Source of the DNA: Pseudomonas sp. A34-9
GTDB lineage: Bacteria; Pseudomonadota; Gammaproteobacteria; Pseudomonadales; Pseudomonadaceae
Assembly (NCBI RefSeq): GCF_029543085.1
Contig: NZ_CP119967.1
Coordinates: forward strand, 1,328,501-1,392,500
Direction of reading: 5' to 3'
DNA length: 64,000 nucleotides
The position numbers and the translations under genes were made by a program. Below are positions 1-16,571 of this stretch, in pieces; the stretch's first letter is position 1; every line of letters begins with the position of its first letter. The notes below the pieces were generated by a model. That model ran no database searches. It was not told the DNA's origin and saw only the letters and a program-made list of their open reading frames with translations.

Positions 1-1
1 G

Positions 2-826
2 GACAAGAGCAAAACGCTGACCGAAGACATCTTCGGCAAGCTGACCAGCTGGCAGATCGCACGCCTGGCGCGTCACCCGAAACGCCCGTACACCCTCGAC
101 TACATCGAGCACATCTTCACCGAGTTCGACGAACTGCACGGCGACCGTCACTTCTCTGACGACGCAGCAATCGTTGGCGGCATCGCCCGTCTGGAAGACC
201 AGCCGGTGATGATCATCGGTCACCAGAAAGGCCGTGAAGTGCGCGAGAAGGTCCGCCGTAACTTCGGCATGCCGCGTCCGGAAGGCTACCGCAAGGCTTG
301 CCGTCTGATGGAGATGGCCGAGCGTTTCAAAATGCCGATCCTGACCTTCATCGACACCCCGGGTGCCTACCCAGGCATCGACGCTGAAGAGCGCAACCAG
401 AGCGAAGCCATTGCCTGGAACCTGCGTGTGATGGCGCGCCTGAAAACGCCGATCATCGCTACCGTTATCGGTGAGGGCGGTTCCGGTGGTGCACTGGCGA
501 TCGGCGTCTGCGATCAGCTGAACATGCTGCAATACTCGACCTACGCGGTGATCTCGCCGGAAGGTTGCGCTTCGATTCTGTGGAAAACCGCAGAAAAGGC
601 GCCGGATGCTGCTGAAGCGATGGGCATTACTGCCGAGCGCCTGAAAGGCCTGGGCATTGTCGACAAGGTGATCAGCGAGCCTCTGGGCGGTGCGCACCGT
701 GATCCGGCCGCTGCGGCTGCGTCGATCCGTGCCGAGCTGAGCTCGCAACTGGCGATGCTGAAGAAGTTCGATAACGAAGCGCTGCTCAAGCGCCGTTATG
801 ATCGACTGATGAGCTACGGTCTCTAA
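2..826 (+). CDS. accA: Acetyl-CoA carboxylase carboxyltransferase subunit alpha (5' end outside window)
   Basis: Cytoplasmic subunit of the carboxyltransferase half of acetyl-CoA carboxylase, which with AccD moves the carboxyl group from biotin to acetyl-CoA to give malonyl-CoA, the first committed step of fatty acid synthesis. The frame is open from base 2, so the N-terminus is missing; the internal ATG at 206 is not the start. About 274 residues are visible, including the Y-T-L-D-Y-I stretch, the HGDR motif, the glycine-rich [12 protein letters not shown] segment of the crotonase-like fold, and a complete C-terminus. It is followed by a REPIN and then tilS, a common Pseudomonas order. Identification is firm; only the upstream boundary is unseen. 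Confidence 0.97.
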   Translation, partial: DKSKTLTEDIFGKLTSWQIARLARHPKRPYTLDYIEHIFTEFDELHGDRHFSDDAAIVGGIARLEDQPVMIIGHQKGREVREKVRRNFGMPRPEGYRKACRLMEMAERFKMPILTFIDTPGAYPGIDAEERNQSEAIAWNLRVMARLKTPIIATVIGEGGSGGALAIGVCDQLNMLQYSTYAVISPEGCASILWKTAEKAPDAAEAMGITAERLKGLGIVDKVISEPLGGAHRDPAAAAASIRAELSSQLAMLKKFDNEALLKRRYDRLMSYGL

Positions 827-843
827 GTCGAACGCAATACCCA

Positions 844-933
844 TGTAGGAGTGAGCCTGCTCGCGATGAGGGCGTAACATTCAACCAATGTGTTGGCTGT
901 CACACCGCTATCGCGAGCAGGCTCACTCCTACA
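844..933. repeat. REPIN: two REP sequences in inverted orientation
   Basis: A 23-base arm beginning TGTAGGAGTGAGCCTGCTCG (844-866) is repeated exactly as its reverse complement at 911-933, with a 44-base spacer. This matches the GC-rich REP class with the GAGCCTGCTCGCGA core common in P. fluorescens genomes. It lies in the accA-tilS gap and may also act as a 3' stem-loop on the accA transcript. Confidence 0.9.
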
Positions 934-957
934 TTCGTTTGGGGCAAAGAGTTAAAT

Positions 958-2286
958 ATGGGTCAGTCCATGATTGATTTGCCTTCCCGGCTTTTGCGCA
1001 ACCTTGAGCCTTGGCGCAACGCCGCTCATTGGCGCATCGCGTTTTCCGGTGGTCTTGATTCCACTGTCCTGCTGCATCTGCTCGCCCATCTCGCAAAATC
1101 CGAATCCGTTCCTCCACTAAGCGCTATCCATGTCCATCACGGCCTTCAGGCTGCGGCTGACGCGTGGCCACAACATTGCCAGTCCGTCTGCGATGCGCTG
1201 GGTGTGCCGTTGCAAGTGGAGCGCGTGACGGTGCAACCGGGTGCAAGCCTGGAACGCGCGGCGCGGGATGCGCGTTACGCGGTGTTCAGTTCGCTGACGT
1301 CAGCCAATGACCTTTTGCTCACTGGCCAGCATCGCGATGATCAAGCGGAAACGCTGCTGTTCCGGTTGTTACGTGGCGCCGGTGTGCGCGGATTGTCCGG
1401 GATGCCGGCGCAGCGGCCAGTGGGGCAGGGCACGCTGGTTCGTCCGTTGCTGGGGATCTCTCGGGCCGAACTGCAAGCGTATGCGCAAGCTCATCAATTG
1501 CGTTGGATCGAAGATCCGTCCAATCAGGATCGGCAATTCTCGCGCAACTATCTGCGCCATCAGATCATGCCGTTGCTGACCGGTCGCTGGCCGCAAGCGC
1601 AGGCGAGCATGGCCCGCAGCGCCGCGCATCTGCGTGAGGCGCAGGGGCTGCTCGACGAACTGGCGCAGATCGACCTGGCGCAAGCCGCGACTGCTCATGA
1701 TTTCGCATGGCTGGGTTTGCCGTCGCTGGAACTGGCTCCACTCGCCGCACTGTCCGCCGCCCGCCAACGAAACGCGATCAGCCATTGGCTCGAGCCCTTC
1801 ACACAACTGCCCGATAGCGACCATTGGTCGGGATGGACGGATCTGTGCGAGGCCGCTCACGACGCTTCGCCCGTCTGGCGGCTGGCTGAGGGCGAGCTGC
1901 ACCGTAGCGCCGGTCGTGTGTGGTGGCTGAGCGGCATCTGGTTGCGCACGCCAGTGATCGGTGCCGACTGGCAAGCGCCGTCGTCAGCGCTACGCTTGGC
2001 CGATAATGGCCGTGTCATGTTCAGCGGGCAGGCGCCTTCCGGGCCGTTGCGCATTGCCTGTCGGCAGGGCGGCGAAGTCATGCACCTGGCGGATCGCGGT
2101 CACCGCGATCTCAAGCGCCTGCTCAATGAGCGCGCGGTGCCGGGCTTCGTCCGTGGCAGATTGCCGCTGCTGTTTCGCGGCGAAGAATTGCTCGCGGTGG
2201 CGAACCTGCCGGGACTTGATGGGCCTGTGCAGGACGGCTGGAAATTGCATTGGCTGCCAACAGACGAAGATCAAGGTTTGAGCTGA
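958..2286 (+). CDS. tilS: tRNA(Ile)-lysidine synthetase
   Basis: Modifies C34 of the CAU-anticodon tRNA(Ile) to lysidine using ATP and lysine, which switches the tRNA to read AUA and be charged with isoleucine. The protein has 442 residues, the usual size. The N-terminal PP-loop ATPase motif SGGLDS is at about residues 30-35, followed by the HVHHGL segment typical of TilS, and the C-terminal putative tRNA-binding domains fill the rest. The ATG at 958 was taken as start; a second in-frame ATG at 970 is possible, since neither has a strong ribosome-binding site. It sits between accA and pyrG on the same strand. Confidence 0.95.
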   Translation: MGQSMIDLPSRLLRNLEPWRNAAHWRIAFSGGLDSTVLLHLLAHLAKSESVPPLSAIHVHHGLQAAADAWPQHCQSVCDALGVPLQVERVTVQPGASLERAARDARYAVFSSLTSANDLLLTGQHRDDQAETLLFRLLRGAGVRGLSGMPAQRPVGQGTLVRPLLGISRAELQAYAQAHQLRWIEDPSNQDRQFSRNYLRHQIMPLLTGRWPQAQASMARSAAHLREAQGLLDELAQIDLAQAATAHDFAWLGLPSLELAPLAALSAARQRNAISHWLEPFTQLPDSDHWSGWTDLCEAAHDASPVWRLAEGELHRSAGRVWWLSGIWLRTPVIGADWQAPSSALRLADNGRVMFSGQAPSGPLRIACRQGGEVMHLADRGHRDLKRLLNERAVPGFVRGRLPLLFRGEELLAVANLPGLDGPVQDGWKLHWLPTDEDQGLS

Positions 2287-2539
2287 AAGGAGCATTCCGG
2301 TAGACTACGCTCCCTTCTTGATACAACTTCTGTGGATTCGCCTGAATTGCAGGAGTTGCCGATTACCAAGCAGTCTTTGCTGGGCGATTCCAAAAAATGT
2401 GTAGCGAGCAACGTACCGGTGTTTCACCTGCCGGTCTGTCCCAACGCGGCGGTTTTTTTGAAAGGTGCACTGTGATTAATGCAGGTGATCGGGGGCTTCG
2501 GCCTTCCTTCGCTTTCCCCGGCGGCTCGTACCGCTTTAA

Positions 2540-6490
<3,951 letters not shown>

Positions 6491-6571
6491 GTACAAATCG
6501 ATGGAAGGACACCGGATTGTGTCGAAAAAGTCGTGACAGCGATGGATTTGCCACTAATCTGATGCCTTAAC

Positions 6572-6603
6572 AGCACAAGCCTGGGTCTTCCAGGCTTCGT
6601 GCT
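6572..6603 (+). terminator. Stem-loop after eno
   Basis: AGCAC-AAGCCTGG and CCAGGCTTCGTGCT form a 13-bp imperfect stem around a short loop, 81 bases after the eno stop. There is no long T-run, so it may act as an RNA 3' end or processing site rather than a strong intrinsic terminator. Confidence 0.5.
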
Positions 6604-6661
6604 ATCAGATGCTCCAAAGTTTTGGCGTGGCTGTCTTTTTTCACTGGATACCTGATATTCG

Positions 6662-6940
6662 ATGCGCAGTCCTTACTGGTTGTTTCTCGTTTTGCTCTTG
6701 CTACTGGCTGGTCTGCAGTACCGCCTGTGGGTGGGCAATGGCAGTCTGGCGCAAGTCGCCGAGCTGAATCAGCAGATTGCTGATCAACACGCCGAGAACG
6801 AAGGTTTGCTGGAGCGCAACCGGGTGATGGACGCTGAAGTCAGCGAGTTGAAAAAGGGCATGGAGACCGTTGAAGAGCGGGCTCGTCACGAGCTGGGCAT
6901 GGTCAAGGACGGCGAAACCCTTTACCAGTTGGCCCAATGA
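6662..6940 (+). CDS. ftsB: Cell division protein FtsB
   Basis: Bitopic inner-membrane division protein that joins FtsL and FtsQ in the divisome and helps activate septal peptidoglycan synthesis. The 92 residues show a short cytoplasmic start, one membrane segment at about residues 5-20 rich in Leu, then a periplasmic coiled coil with repeated E-L-N-Q-Q-I type heptads and a conserved E-E-R-A-R-H-E-L-G-M segment. Its stop overlaps the ispD start by four bases, so the two are translationally coupled. Confidence 0.95.
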   Translation: MRSPYWLFLVLLLLLAGLQYRLWVGNGSLAQVAELNQQIADQHAENEGLLERNRVMDAEVSELKKGMETVEERARHELGMVKDGETLYQLAQ

Positions 6941-7644
6941 TCAATTCCCTGCCGGCCTTCTGGGCCGTGATTCCTGCCGCGGGCGTCGGTGCCCGAATGG
7001 CCGCGGACCGTCCCAAGCAATACTTGCAACTGGGCGGGCGCACAATTCTCGAACACAGCCTCGGCTGTTTCCTCGATCACCCAAGCCTCAAAGGGTTGGT
7101 GGTCAGTCTTGCGGTTGACGATCCTTACTGGCCGAACCTGGTCTGCGCCAACAATCCACGAATTCATCGGGTTGAGGGTGGGGCCGAGCGTTCTGGCTCG
7201 GTACTCAATGCCTTGCTGCACCTGCATGCGCAAGGTGCCGATGATGAGGATTGGGTACTCGTGCACGATGCGGCACGACCGAATCTGAGTCGCGAAGATC
7301 TCGACAAATTACTGGATGAACTGGCGGATGATCCGGTGGGCGGTTTGCTGGCGGTGCCTGCACGCGACACGTTGAAGCGGGTCGACAGGCACGGTCGGGT
7401 GGTTGAGACCGTGGATCGCAGCGTGATCTGGCAGGCGTATACGCCGCAGATGTTTCGCCTCGGGGCTTTGCATCGGGCATTGGCCGATAGTCTGGTGGCG
7501 GATGCCGTGATTACTGATGAAGCTTCGGCGATGGAGTGGGCAGGCCTGGCGCCGCGTCTGATTGAAGGGCGGGCGGATAACCTCAAGGTGACCCGACCGG
7601 AAGATCTCGAATGGTTGCGTCAGCGTTGGGCGAATCGCCGCTGA
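6937..7644 (+). CDS. ispD: 2-C-methyl-D-erythritol 4-phosphate cytidylyltransferase
   Basis: Third step of the non-mevalonate (MEP) isoprenoid pathway: couples CTP to methylerythritol phosphate. The 235-residue protein has the N-terminal nucleotide-binding motif PAAGVGARM with the following RPKQY, and the VHDAARP segment typical of IspD. The ATG overlaps the ftsB stop (ATGA). Together with ispF at 10897 it shows that the host makes isoprenoids by the MEP route, which matters for the HMG-CoA reductase near the right end of the window. Confidence 0.97.
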   Translation: MINSLPAFWAVIPAAGVGARMAADRPKQYLQLGGRTILEHSLGCFLDHPSLKGLVVSLAVDDPYWPNLVCANNPRIHRVEGGAERSGSVLNALLHLHAQGADDEDWVLVHDAARPNLSREDLDKLLDELADDPVGGLLAVPARDTLKRVDRHGRVVETVDRSVIWQAYTPQMFRLGALHRALADSLVADAVITDEASAMEWAGLAPRLIEGRADNLKVTRPEDLEWLRQRWANRR

Positions 7645-7669
7645 TTGCTGTGGCGCTTTTCAGATTGCC

Positions 7670-7761
7670 TTCGCGAGCAGGCTCGCTCCCACCTTTGAAT
7701 TACGCCGAACACGAATCTTGTATCCACTGAAGATCCCTGTGGGAGCGAGCCTGCTCGCGAA
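7670..7761. repeat. REPIN: second inverted REP pair
   Basis: TTCGCGAGCAGGCTCGCTCC (7670-7689, plus CA) is matched by its reverse complement ending at 7761, with about 48 bases between the arms. It is the same REP family as the copy at 844-933 with GCTCGCTCCCA in place of GCTCACTCCTA. It lies between the ispD and LysR 3' ends, the typical extragenic position between converging genes. Confidence 0.9.
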
Positions 7762-7786
7762 AGCGGTAGTTCAGGCAACCCATCAT

Positions 7787-9912
<2,126 letters not shown>

Positions 9913-9920
9913 AGCAGCCC

Positions 9921-9995
9921 CAAGCTTCAAACTTCAAGCTGCAAGTAAGTGCGTTCCTGCCTTTACTTGAAGCTCGAAGCTTGCCGCTTGCAGCT
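9921..9995. repeat. Imperfect inverted repeat of the AGCTTCAAGCT type
   Basis: The left arm (9921-9948, starting CAAGCTTCAAACTTCAAGCT) and right arm (9963-9995) are imperfect reverse complements rich in AAGCTT/CTTCAAG units. They fill the short gap between frmA and fghA. This AAGCTTGAAGC-type palindromic repeat differs from the REPINs elsewhere in the window. On the transcript it would fold into a hairpin just before the fghA ribosome-binding site. Confidence 0.7.
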
Positions 9996-10007
9996 GGGAG
10001 AATCCCT

Positions 10008-10853
10008 ATGAGTCTGGAAAATATCTCCTGTCAGAAGAGTTTCGGCGGCTGGCACAAACGCTATCGCCATCGCTCCGATGTGCTCGGTTGTGACATGGTG
10101 TTCGCCGTCTACCTGCCACCGCAGGCGGAGCAGGGCGGCAAGCTGCCGGTGCTGTATTGGTTGTCGGGCCTGACCTGCACCGATGAGAACTTCATGCAGA
10201 AGGCCGGCGCGATGCGCATGGCTGCCGAACTGGGGTTGATCATTGTTGCGCCGGACACCAGCCCGCGCGGCCCCGATGTCCCGGGTGATCCGGACAACGC
10301 TTGGGATTTCGGCCTTGGCGCCGGGTTCTATCTGAATGCCACCCAGGAACCCTGGTCGCGCCACTATCGGACGCATGACTATGTCGTGCAGGAATTGCCT
10401 TCGCTGGTTGAAGCGCATTTCCCGGCGTCGGACAAACGCAGCATCAGCGGCCACTCCATGGGCGGCCACGGTGCGTTGGTCTGCGCGTTGCGAAACCCGG
10501 GTCGCTATCAATCTGTGTCGGCGTTCTCGCCGATCAACAACCCGATGGATTGCCCATGGGGGCAAAAGGCATTCTCCCGTTACCTGGGCGAAGACCGTTC
10601 GAAGTGGAAAGAGTGGGATGCCTGTGCGCTGATCGCCGAAGCGGACGAAAAACTGCCGCTGCTGGTCGATCAGGGGGATCGCGATGACTTTCTCGCCACT
10701 CAGCTCAAACCCGAAGCCTTGCAACAAGCGGCAAAACAAGCGGGCCATCCGCTGACATTGCGCCTGCAACCGGGCTACGACCACAGCTATTTCTTCATCT
10801 CAAGCTTCATTGACGACCACTTGCAGCATCACGCACGCGCCCTTCGGGATTAA
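10008..10853 (+). CDS. fghA: S-formylglutathione hydrolase
   Basis: Hydrolyses S-formylglutathione to formate and glutathione, completing glutathione-dependent formaldehyde oxidation begun by frmA. Esterase-D alpha/beta hydrolase of 281 residues. The serine nucleophile is in GHSMGGHG, and the YWLSGLTCTDENF segment is characteristic. The frame is open further upstream, but the ATG at 10008 follows GGGAG and matches the family N-terminus M-S-L-E-N-I-S-C. Probably co-transcribed with frmA. Confidence 0.96.
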   Translation: MSLENISCQKSFGGWHKRYRHRSDVLGCDMVFAVYLPPQAEQGGKLPVLYWLSGLTCTDENFMQKAGAMRMAAELGLIIVAPDTSPRGPDVPGDPDNAWDFGLGAGFYLNATQEPWSRHYRTHDYVVQELPSLVEAHFPASDKRSISGHSMGGHGALVCALRNPGRYQSVSAFSPINNPMDCPWGQKAFSRYLGEDRSKWKEWDACALIAEADEKLPLLVDQGDRDDFLATQLKPEALQQAAKQAGHPLTLRLQPGYDHSYFFISSFIDDHLQHHARALRD

Positions 10854-10867
10854 TGCAGGTAGAATCA

Positions 10868-10896
10868 CGCCCTGACAAAAATCGGGGCGTTTTTTT
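10868..10896 (+). terminator. Short stem and T7 run directly abutting the ispF start
   Basis: CGCCC (10868-10872) and GGGCG (10885-10889) pair around a 12-base loop and are followed by seven T, ending at the base before the ispF ATG. It looks like the fghA terminator. Its position leaves ispF with no ordinary Shine-Dalgarno sequence. Confidence 0.6.
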
Positions 10897-11370
10897 ATGC
10901 GTATTGGCCACGGCTATGATGTGCACCGTTTCGCTGAAGGCGATTTCATTACTCTGGGCGGCGTGCGTATCGCACACAGCTTCGGGCTGCTCGCTCATTC
11001 CGACGGTGACGTTTTGCTGCACGCCTTGAGCGATGCCTTGCTCGGCGCTGCGGCGCTGGGTGATATCGGCAAACACTTCCCGGACACCGACCCGCAATTC
11101 AAGGGCGCCGACAGCCGCGCGCTGCTGCGTCATGTGGTCGCGCTGATCCATGCTAAAGGCTGGAAAGTCGGCAACGTCGACAACACCATCGTTGCCCAGG
11201 CACCAAAAATGGCCCCGCATATCGAATCGATGCGCGCGCTGATCGCGGCGGATCTTCAAGTTGAGTTGGATCAAGTGAACGTGAAAGCTACCACCACCGA
11301 AAAGCTTGGCTTTGTCGGTCGCGAAGAAGGCATCGCCGTGCACTCCGTTGCCTTGTTGCTGCGCGCATGA
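10897..11370 (+). CDS. ispF: 2-C-methyl-D-erythritol 2,4-cyclodiphosphate synthase
   Basis: Fifth step of the MEP pathway, forming the cyclic diphosphate with loss of CMP. The 157-residue protein begins with the canonical [12 protein letters not shown], where the Asp and His bind the metal ion, and keeps the HSDGD motif. The start abuts a T-run with no visible ribosome-binding site, so initiation may be unusual. The stop overlaps truD (ATGA), beginning the chain ispF-truD-surE-pcm. Confidence 0.97.
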   Translation: MRIGHGYDVHRFAEGDFITLGGVRIAHSFGLLAHSDGDVLLHALSDALLGAAALGDIGKHFPDTDPQFKGADSRALLRHVVALIHAKGWKVGNVDNTIVAQAPKMAPHIESMRALIAADLQVELDQVNVKATTTEKLGFVGREEGIAVHSVALLLRA

Positions 11371-12412
11371 ATGAACTGCAATTGCTCGGCCCGCGCGCCT
11401 ATGGCGAAACCCTCGGCAGCGCGGTACTGAAAGCCATCGCTGAAGACTTTCAGGTCGATGAAGTGCTCGATATCCCGTTCAGCGGCGATGGCGAACACCT
11501 GTGGATCTGGGTCGAAAAGCGTGGCCTGAACACTGAAGAAGCGGCGCGGCGTATCGCCAAGGCTGCCGGCGTGCCATTGCGCACCGTCAGCTATGCCGGT
11601 CTCAAGGACCGTCAGGCACTGACCCGCCAATGGTTCAGCGTGCAGCTGCCGGGCAAAGCCGATCCGGATCTGTCTGCGGCGCAAAACGACACGCTGAAGA
11701 TCCTCAAGACCACCCGGCACAAGCGCAAGCTGCAACGCGGCGCGCATTCGGCCAACGGGTTCACCTTGCGGTTGACTCAGTTCGAGGGTGACAAAGCGGC
11801 GATTGAACAGCGCTTGCAACGGATCACCCAACAAGGCATTCCCAATTATTTCGGCGCCCAGCGCTTCGGCCATGACGGCGGCAACGTCGTTGATGCGCGT
11901 GCATGGGCGGCGCGCAAGGCCTTGCCGGAGCAACGCAATGTGCGTTCGCGCCTGCTCTCGACCGCGCGCAGTTTTCTGTTCAACAAGGTGCTTGCCGCAC
12001 GAGTAGCCGACGGCACCTGGCAAAAGGCACAAGTCGGCGATCTACTGGCCTTCACTGACAGCCGCAGTTTTTTTCCGGCCGGTGAGGCCGAGTGCAGTGA
12101 TCCACGCCTGGCGATTCTTGACCTGCATCCGACCGGTCCACAGTGGGGCGAAGGTGACTCGCCGACTGCAGGCGCTGTCCATGATCTGGAGCAGGGGATT
12201 GCCGCCGATGAAGCAGAGCTGCGCGATTGGTTGGTTCATGCCGGCATGAGCCATGAACGTCGCATCCTGCGGCTGCCCATTGGCGGGTTGACGTGGCATT
12301 ATCCCCAGCCTGACATTCTGCAACTGGAATTCGTCCTCCCGGCCGGATGCTTCGCCACCGTATTGGTGCGTGAACTCGTTGATCTGGTGCCGGTGGGGCA
12401 GACGGACAGCCC

Positions 12413-12425
<13 letters not shown>
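11367..12425 (+). CDS. truD: tRNA pseudouridine(13) synthase
   Basis: Isomerises U13 to pseudouridine in tRNA. The 352-residue protein has the TruD catalytic segment [10 protein letters not shown], with Asp as nucleophile at about residue 78, and the signature [14 protein letters not shown]. It overlaps ispF upstream (4 bases) and surE downstream (13 bases), which indicates tight translational coupling. Confidence 0.96.
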
Positions 12426-13839
<1,414 letters not shown>

Positions 13840-14051
13840 GCATTTGTTCGCGTCTGCTGAATTCCTTTCGTTCGCCTGTGTCTTACTCCGGCAGCGATGG
13901 TTTAAACGCAGCAGATTGTCAGCTTGCAAACGTGTGCGCGAAGCGATTTCGCTTCATTAAAGGTAAAGCCGATACGGCCCGTTATACTTGCGACACCTCA
14001 TGCCGACATCCGGCATTTCACATTTTTCAGCCACCACAAAGGGAGCGGCGG

Positions 14052-14930
14052 GTGAGTCTCACAGTCATTGCGCAGCGTATGGGTAACACGAGCTTTCAGC
14101 GCCTGGTGACTGGCCTTGTCTTGAGCACCTTGCTGGTCGGTTGCTCCAGCACCAAATCAAGCAATGTGCGGGTGGTTGATCGCAACAATGCGGTGGCCCA
14201 GCGTCCTACCGTGACGACCGGACAGTATGTAGTCCGTCCGGGCGATACGATGTTTTCGATCGCGTTTCGCTACGGCTGGGACTACAAAGCCCTCGCGGCC
14301 CGGAACAATATTCCTACGCCGTATACGATCCATCCGGGTCAGACGATTCGCTTCGATGGCCGCTCCGGTTCAACACCGACGGCGGCGGTGAGCAGCAGTT
14401 CTTCGCCTTCATCGTCGAGTAAAACCACGGTAATCCGGCGTCAGGCAAATGGCACGACGACCACCACAACCACCGGTTCTGCTGGCGGTTCTGCGGGCGT
14501 TGCACCGTCCGTCGCCAACAAGCAAGCGCCCGCTCCATTGCCTCCGGCAGGCCCGGCCCCGACCGGCTGGGGATGGCCATCTAATGGCATTCTGATTGGA
14601 AAATTCTCTTCAAACGGTAGTTTGAATAAAGGAATTGATATCGCCGGAGATTTGGGACAGCCTGTTTTAGCTGCGTCTGATGGGACGGTGGTATACGCCG
14701 GGAGTGGCTTAAGGGGCTACGGCGAATTAGTCATCATCAAACACAGCGAAACCTACGTCAGTGCCTACGGCCATAACCGCAGGCTGTTGGTTCGGGAGGG
14801 ACAGCAGGTCAAGGTCGGACAGACAATTGCCGAAATGGGGTCAACGGGTACAGACCGGGTGAAACTGCATTTTGAGATTCGCCGCCAAGGTAAACCTGTG
14901 GATCCGTTGCAGTTCCTGCCAAGACGTTGA
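14052..14930 (+). CDS. nlpD: Lipoprotein NlpD, LysM and M23 peptidase domains
   Basis: Outer-membrane lipoprotein that activates division amidases. The GTG at 14052 was chosen because GGGAG stands just upstream; the ATG at 14079 (M-G-N-T-S-F-Q-R-L) is the main alternative. The lipobox LLVGC follows the hydrophobic signal segment. A LysM domain (QYVVRPGDTMFSIAFRYGW) comes next, then a Ser/Thr-rich linker and a C-terminal LytM/M23-like domain ending H-F-E-I-R-R-Q-G-K-P-V-D-P. The zinc-ligand pattern is degenerate, as in E. coli NlpD. In related species the main rpoS promoter lies inside nlpD. Confidence 0.93.
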   Translation: MSLTVIAQRMGNTSFQRLVTGLVLSTLLVGCSSTKSSNVRVVDRNNAVAQRPTVTTGQYVVRPGDTMFSIAFRYGWDYKALAARNNIPTPYTIHPGQTIRFDGRSGSTPTAAVSSSSSPSSSSKTTVIRRQANGTTTTTTTGSAGGSAGVAPSVANKQAPAPLPPAGPAPTGWGWPSNGILIGKFSSNGSLNKGIDIAGDLGQPVLAASDGTVVYAGSGLRGYGELVIIKHSETYVSAYGHNRRLLVREGQQVKVGQTIAEMGSTGTDRVKLHFEIRRQGKPVDPLQFLPRR

Positions 14931-15036
14931 TTTGTAAGCCAGCCTGTTCCGTCACGTAGAGGGGACAGGCTCCAGCGCTGCCAAGGATAAAGGCGTCGCT
15001 TGAGCTTGGGGTCGAACTCACCAAAGGACTATAACA

Positions 15037-16044
15037 ATGGCTCTCAGTAAAGAAGTGCCGGAGTTTGACATCGACGATGAGGTTCTCCTTATGGAGACCG
15101 GCATCGATTCGGATTCGATGTCGAATGATGAAGGGGCTGCTCCACCTTCCGTTCGTTCCAAATCCAAACACTCCGCTTCACTTAAACAACATAAGTACAT
15201 CGACTACACGCGTGCACTTGATGCCACGCAGTTGTATCTCAACGAAATCGGCTTTTCCCCATTGCTCTCTCCGGAAGAAGAAGTTCACTTTGCGCGCTTG
15301 TCGCAAAGTGGCGATCCGGCCGGGCGCAAGCGCATGATTGAAAGTAACCTGCGGCTGGTGGTCAAAATCGCCCGGCGTTACGTCAATCGGGGGCTGTCGC
15401 TGCTGGATCTGATCGAAGAGGGCAACCTTGGGCTGATCCGCGCGGTGGAAAAGTTCGATCCAGAGCGCGGCTTCCGCTTCTCGACCTATGCAACCTGGTG
15501 GATTCGTCAGACCATCGAGCGCGCGATCATGAATCAGACCCGGACCATCCGGTTGCCGATCCATGTGGTCAAGGAGCTCAACGTGTACCTGCGGGCTGCA
15601 CGGGAGCTGACGCAAAAGCTCGATCACGAACCTTCACCCGAAGAAATCGCCAATCTGCTGGAAAAACCAGTAGGCGAGGTCAAGCGCATGCTGGGCCTGA
15701 ACGAGCGGGTTTCTTCGGTCGACGTCTCGCTGGGTCCGGATTCGGATAAAACCCTGCTGGACACCCTCACCGATGATCGTCCGACCGATCCGTGCGAATT
15801 GCTGCAGGATGACGACCTGTCGCAGAGCATCGATCAATGGCTGTCGGAGCTGACCGACAAGCAGCGCGAGGTGGTTGTACGCCGCTTCGGCCTGCGCGGT
15901 CACGAAAGCAGCACGCTGGAAGACGTAGGCCTGGAGATCGGTCTGACCCGCGAACGGGTGCGGCAGATCCAGGTAGAAGGCCTCAAGCGCCTTCGTGAAA
16001 TCCTTGAGAAGAATGGCCTGTCGAGCGAGTCGCTGTTTCAGTAA
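15037..16044 (+). CDS. rpoS: Stationary-phase RNA polymerase sigma factor RpoS
   Basis: Sigma-38, which directs transcription of stationary-phase and stress genes; in Pseudomonas it also affects secondary metabolites. 335 residues, with region 1.2 ([11 protein letters not shown]), region 2 ([27 protein letters not shown], then [16 protein letters not shown]), region 3 and region 4 with the helix-turn-helix [26 protein letters not shown] precedes the ATG. A strong terminator follows. Confidence 0.98.
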   Translation: MALSKEVPEFDIDDEVLLMETGIDSDSMSNDEGAAPPSVRSKSKHSASLKQHKYIDYTRALDATQLYLNEIGFSPLLSPEEEVHFARLSQSGDPAGRKRMIESNLRLVVKIARRYVNRGLSLLDLIEEGNLGLIRAVEKFDPERGFRFSTYATWWIRQTIERAIMNQTRTIRLPIHVVKELNVYLRAARELTQKLDHEPSPEEIANLLEKPVGEVKRMLGLNERVSSVDVSLGPDSDKTLLDTLTDDRPTDPCELLQDDDLSQSIDQWLSELTDKQREVVVRRFGLRGHESSTLEDVGLEIGLTRERVRQIQVEGLKRLREILEKNGLSSESLFQ

Positions 16045-16070
16045 GCACCTCTCACGTCCGCCCGCAGAAA

Positions 16071-16094
16071 GCCCCGACTGGTTCGGGGTTTTTT
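16071..16094 (+). terminator. rpoS intrinsic terminator
   Basis: CCCCGA and TCGGGG pair around a short loop, followed by TTTTTT, about 27 bases after the rpoS stop. A classic rho-independent terminator. Confidence 0.88.
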
Positions 16095-16180
16095 GTTGGT
16101 CTGGATTTGTTGGCTATCCCTTACCTCTCTGTGCATTGCCGGACGTACGGTTGGCAATTCCATCATTTGTAGTCTCGCGG

Positions 16181-16198
16181 TGTAAGCCTTGGCTTACT
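16181..16198 (+). promoter_or_regulatory. GacA upstream activating sequence of rsmZ
   Basis: TGTAAGCCTTGGCTTACT is an 18-base palindrome matching the GacA-box pattern TGTAAG-N6-CTTACA. It ends about 173 bases before the predicted rsmZ start, the distance reported for rsmZ of other pseudomonads. Confidence 0.88.
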
Positions 16199-16334
16199 CT
16201 TTCGTAAGTGTTCACTATTTTTACAAGACGGCAGACGTCGATTATCCTCGGTATGACTATTTAACTTATTGATTTATATATTTATTTTTTAATGTGAAGT
16301 GCTTATTACAGCCCTCCTGCGGTCTCAGGGCCGA

Positions 16335-16362
16335 TTGCTCTCGCCGGGGAATTCTCTAGTAT
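16335..16362 (+). promoter_or_regulatory. Predicted rsmZ core promoter
   Basis: TTGCTC (16335-16340) and TAGTAT (16357-16362) are separated by 16 bases and place +1 close to 16371, where the conserved rsmZ 5' sequence TGTCGACGGA begins. Confidence 0.6.
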
Positions 16363-16370
16363 CTGGGTTG

Positions 16371-16499
16371 TGTCGACGGACAGACACGCCCTTCAAGGAA
16401 GAGGGGAATGGACATCGCAGGACGCGATTCATCAGGACGATGAAAAGGAATACAGGGAATAGGGAAAAAATGTGGGCGGGTCATACCGCCCCTTTTTTT
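16371..16499 (+). ncRNA. rsmZ: Small regulatory RNA RsmZ
   Basis: Non-coding RNA of the Gac/Rsm cascade that binds and sequesters RsmA/RsmE translational repressors. The 5' end TGTCGACGGA matches the known Pseudomonas rsmZ start, and the length of about 128 bases fits. Nine GGA triplets are visible, several in A-GGA-type contexts expected in loops. The 3' end is a clear terminator: GGGCGG/CCGCCC stem at 16474-16491 followed by seven T. Location between rpoS and fdxA and the upstream GacA box confirm the call. The 16100-16370 stretch holds only its control region. Confidence 0.93.
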
Positions 16500-16529
16500 G
16501 CCCGCAGAAAAGCAAAACCCAGAAAAGCA

Positions 16530-16552
16530 AAAAGGCCCGCGAGGGGCCTTTT
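16530..16552 (-). terminator. fdxA terminator
   Basis: AAAAGGCCC and GGGCCTTTT form a symmetrical stem with a short loop and T-runs on either strand, 20 bases past the fdxA stop. It can serve fdxA and back up the rsmZ terminator from the other side. Confidence 0.8.
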
Positions 16553-16571
16553 CATTCGAGCGCGCGACAGA

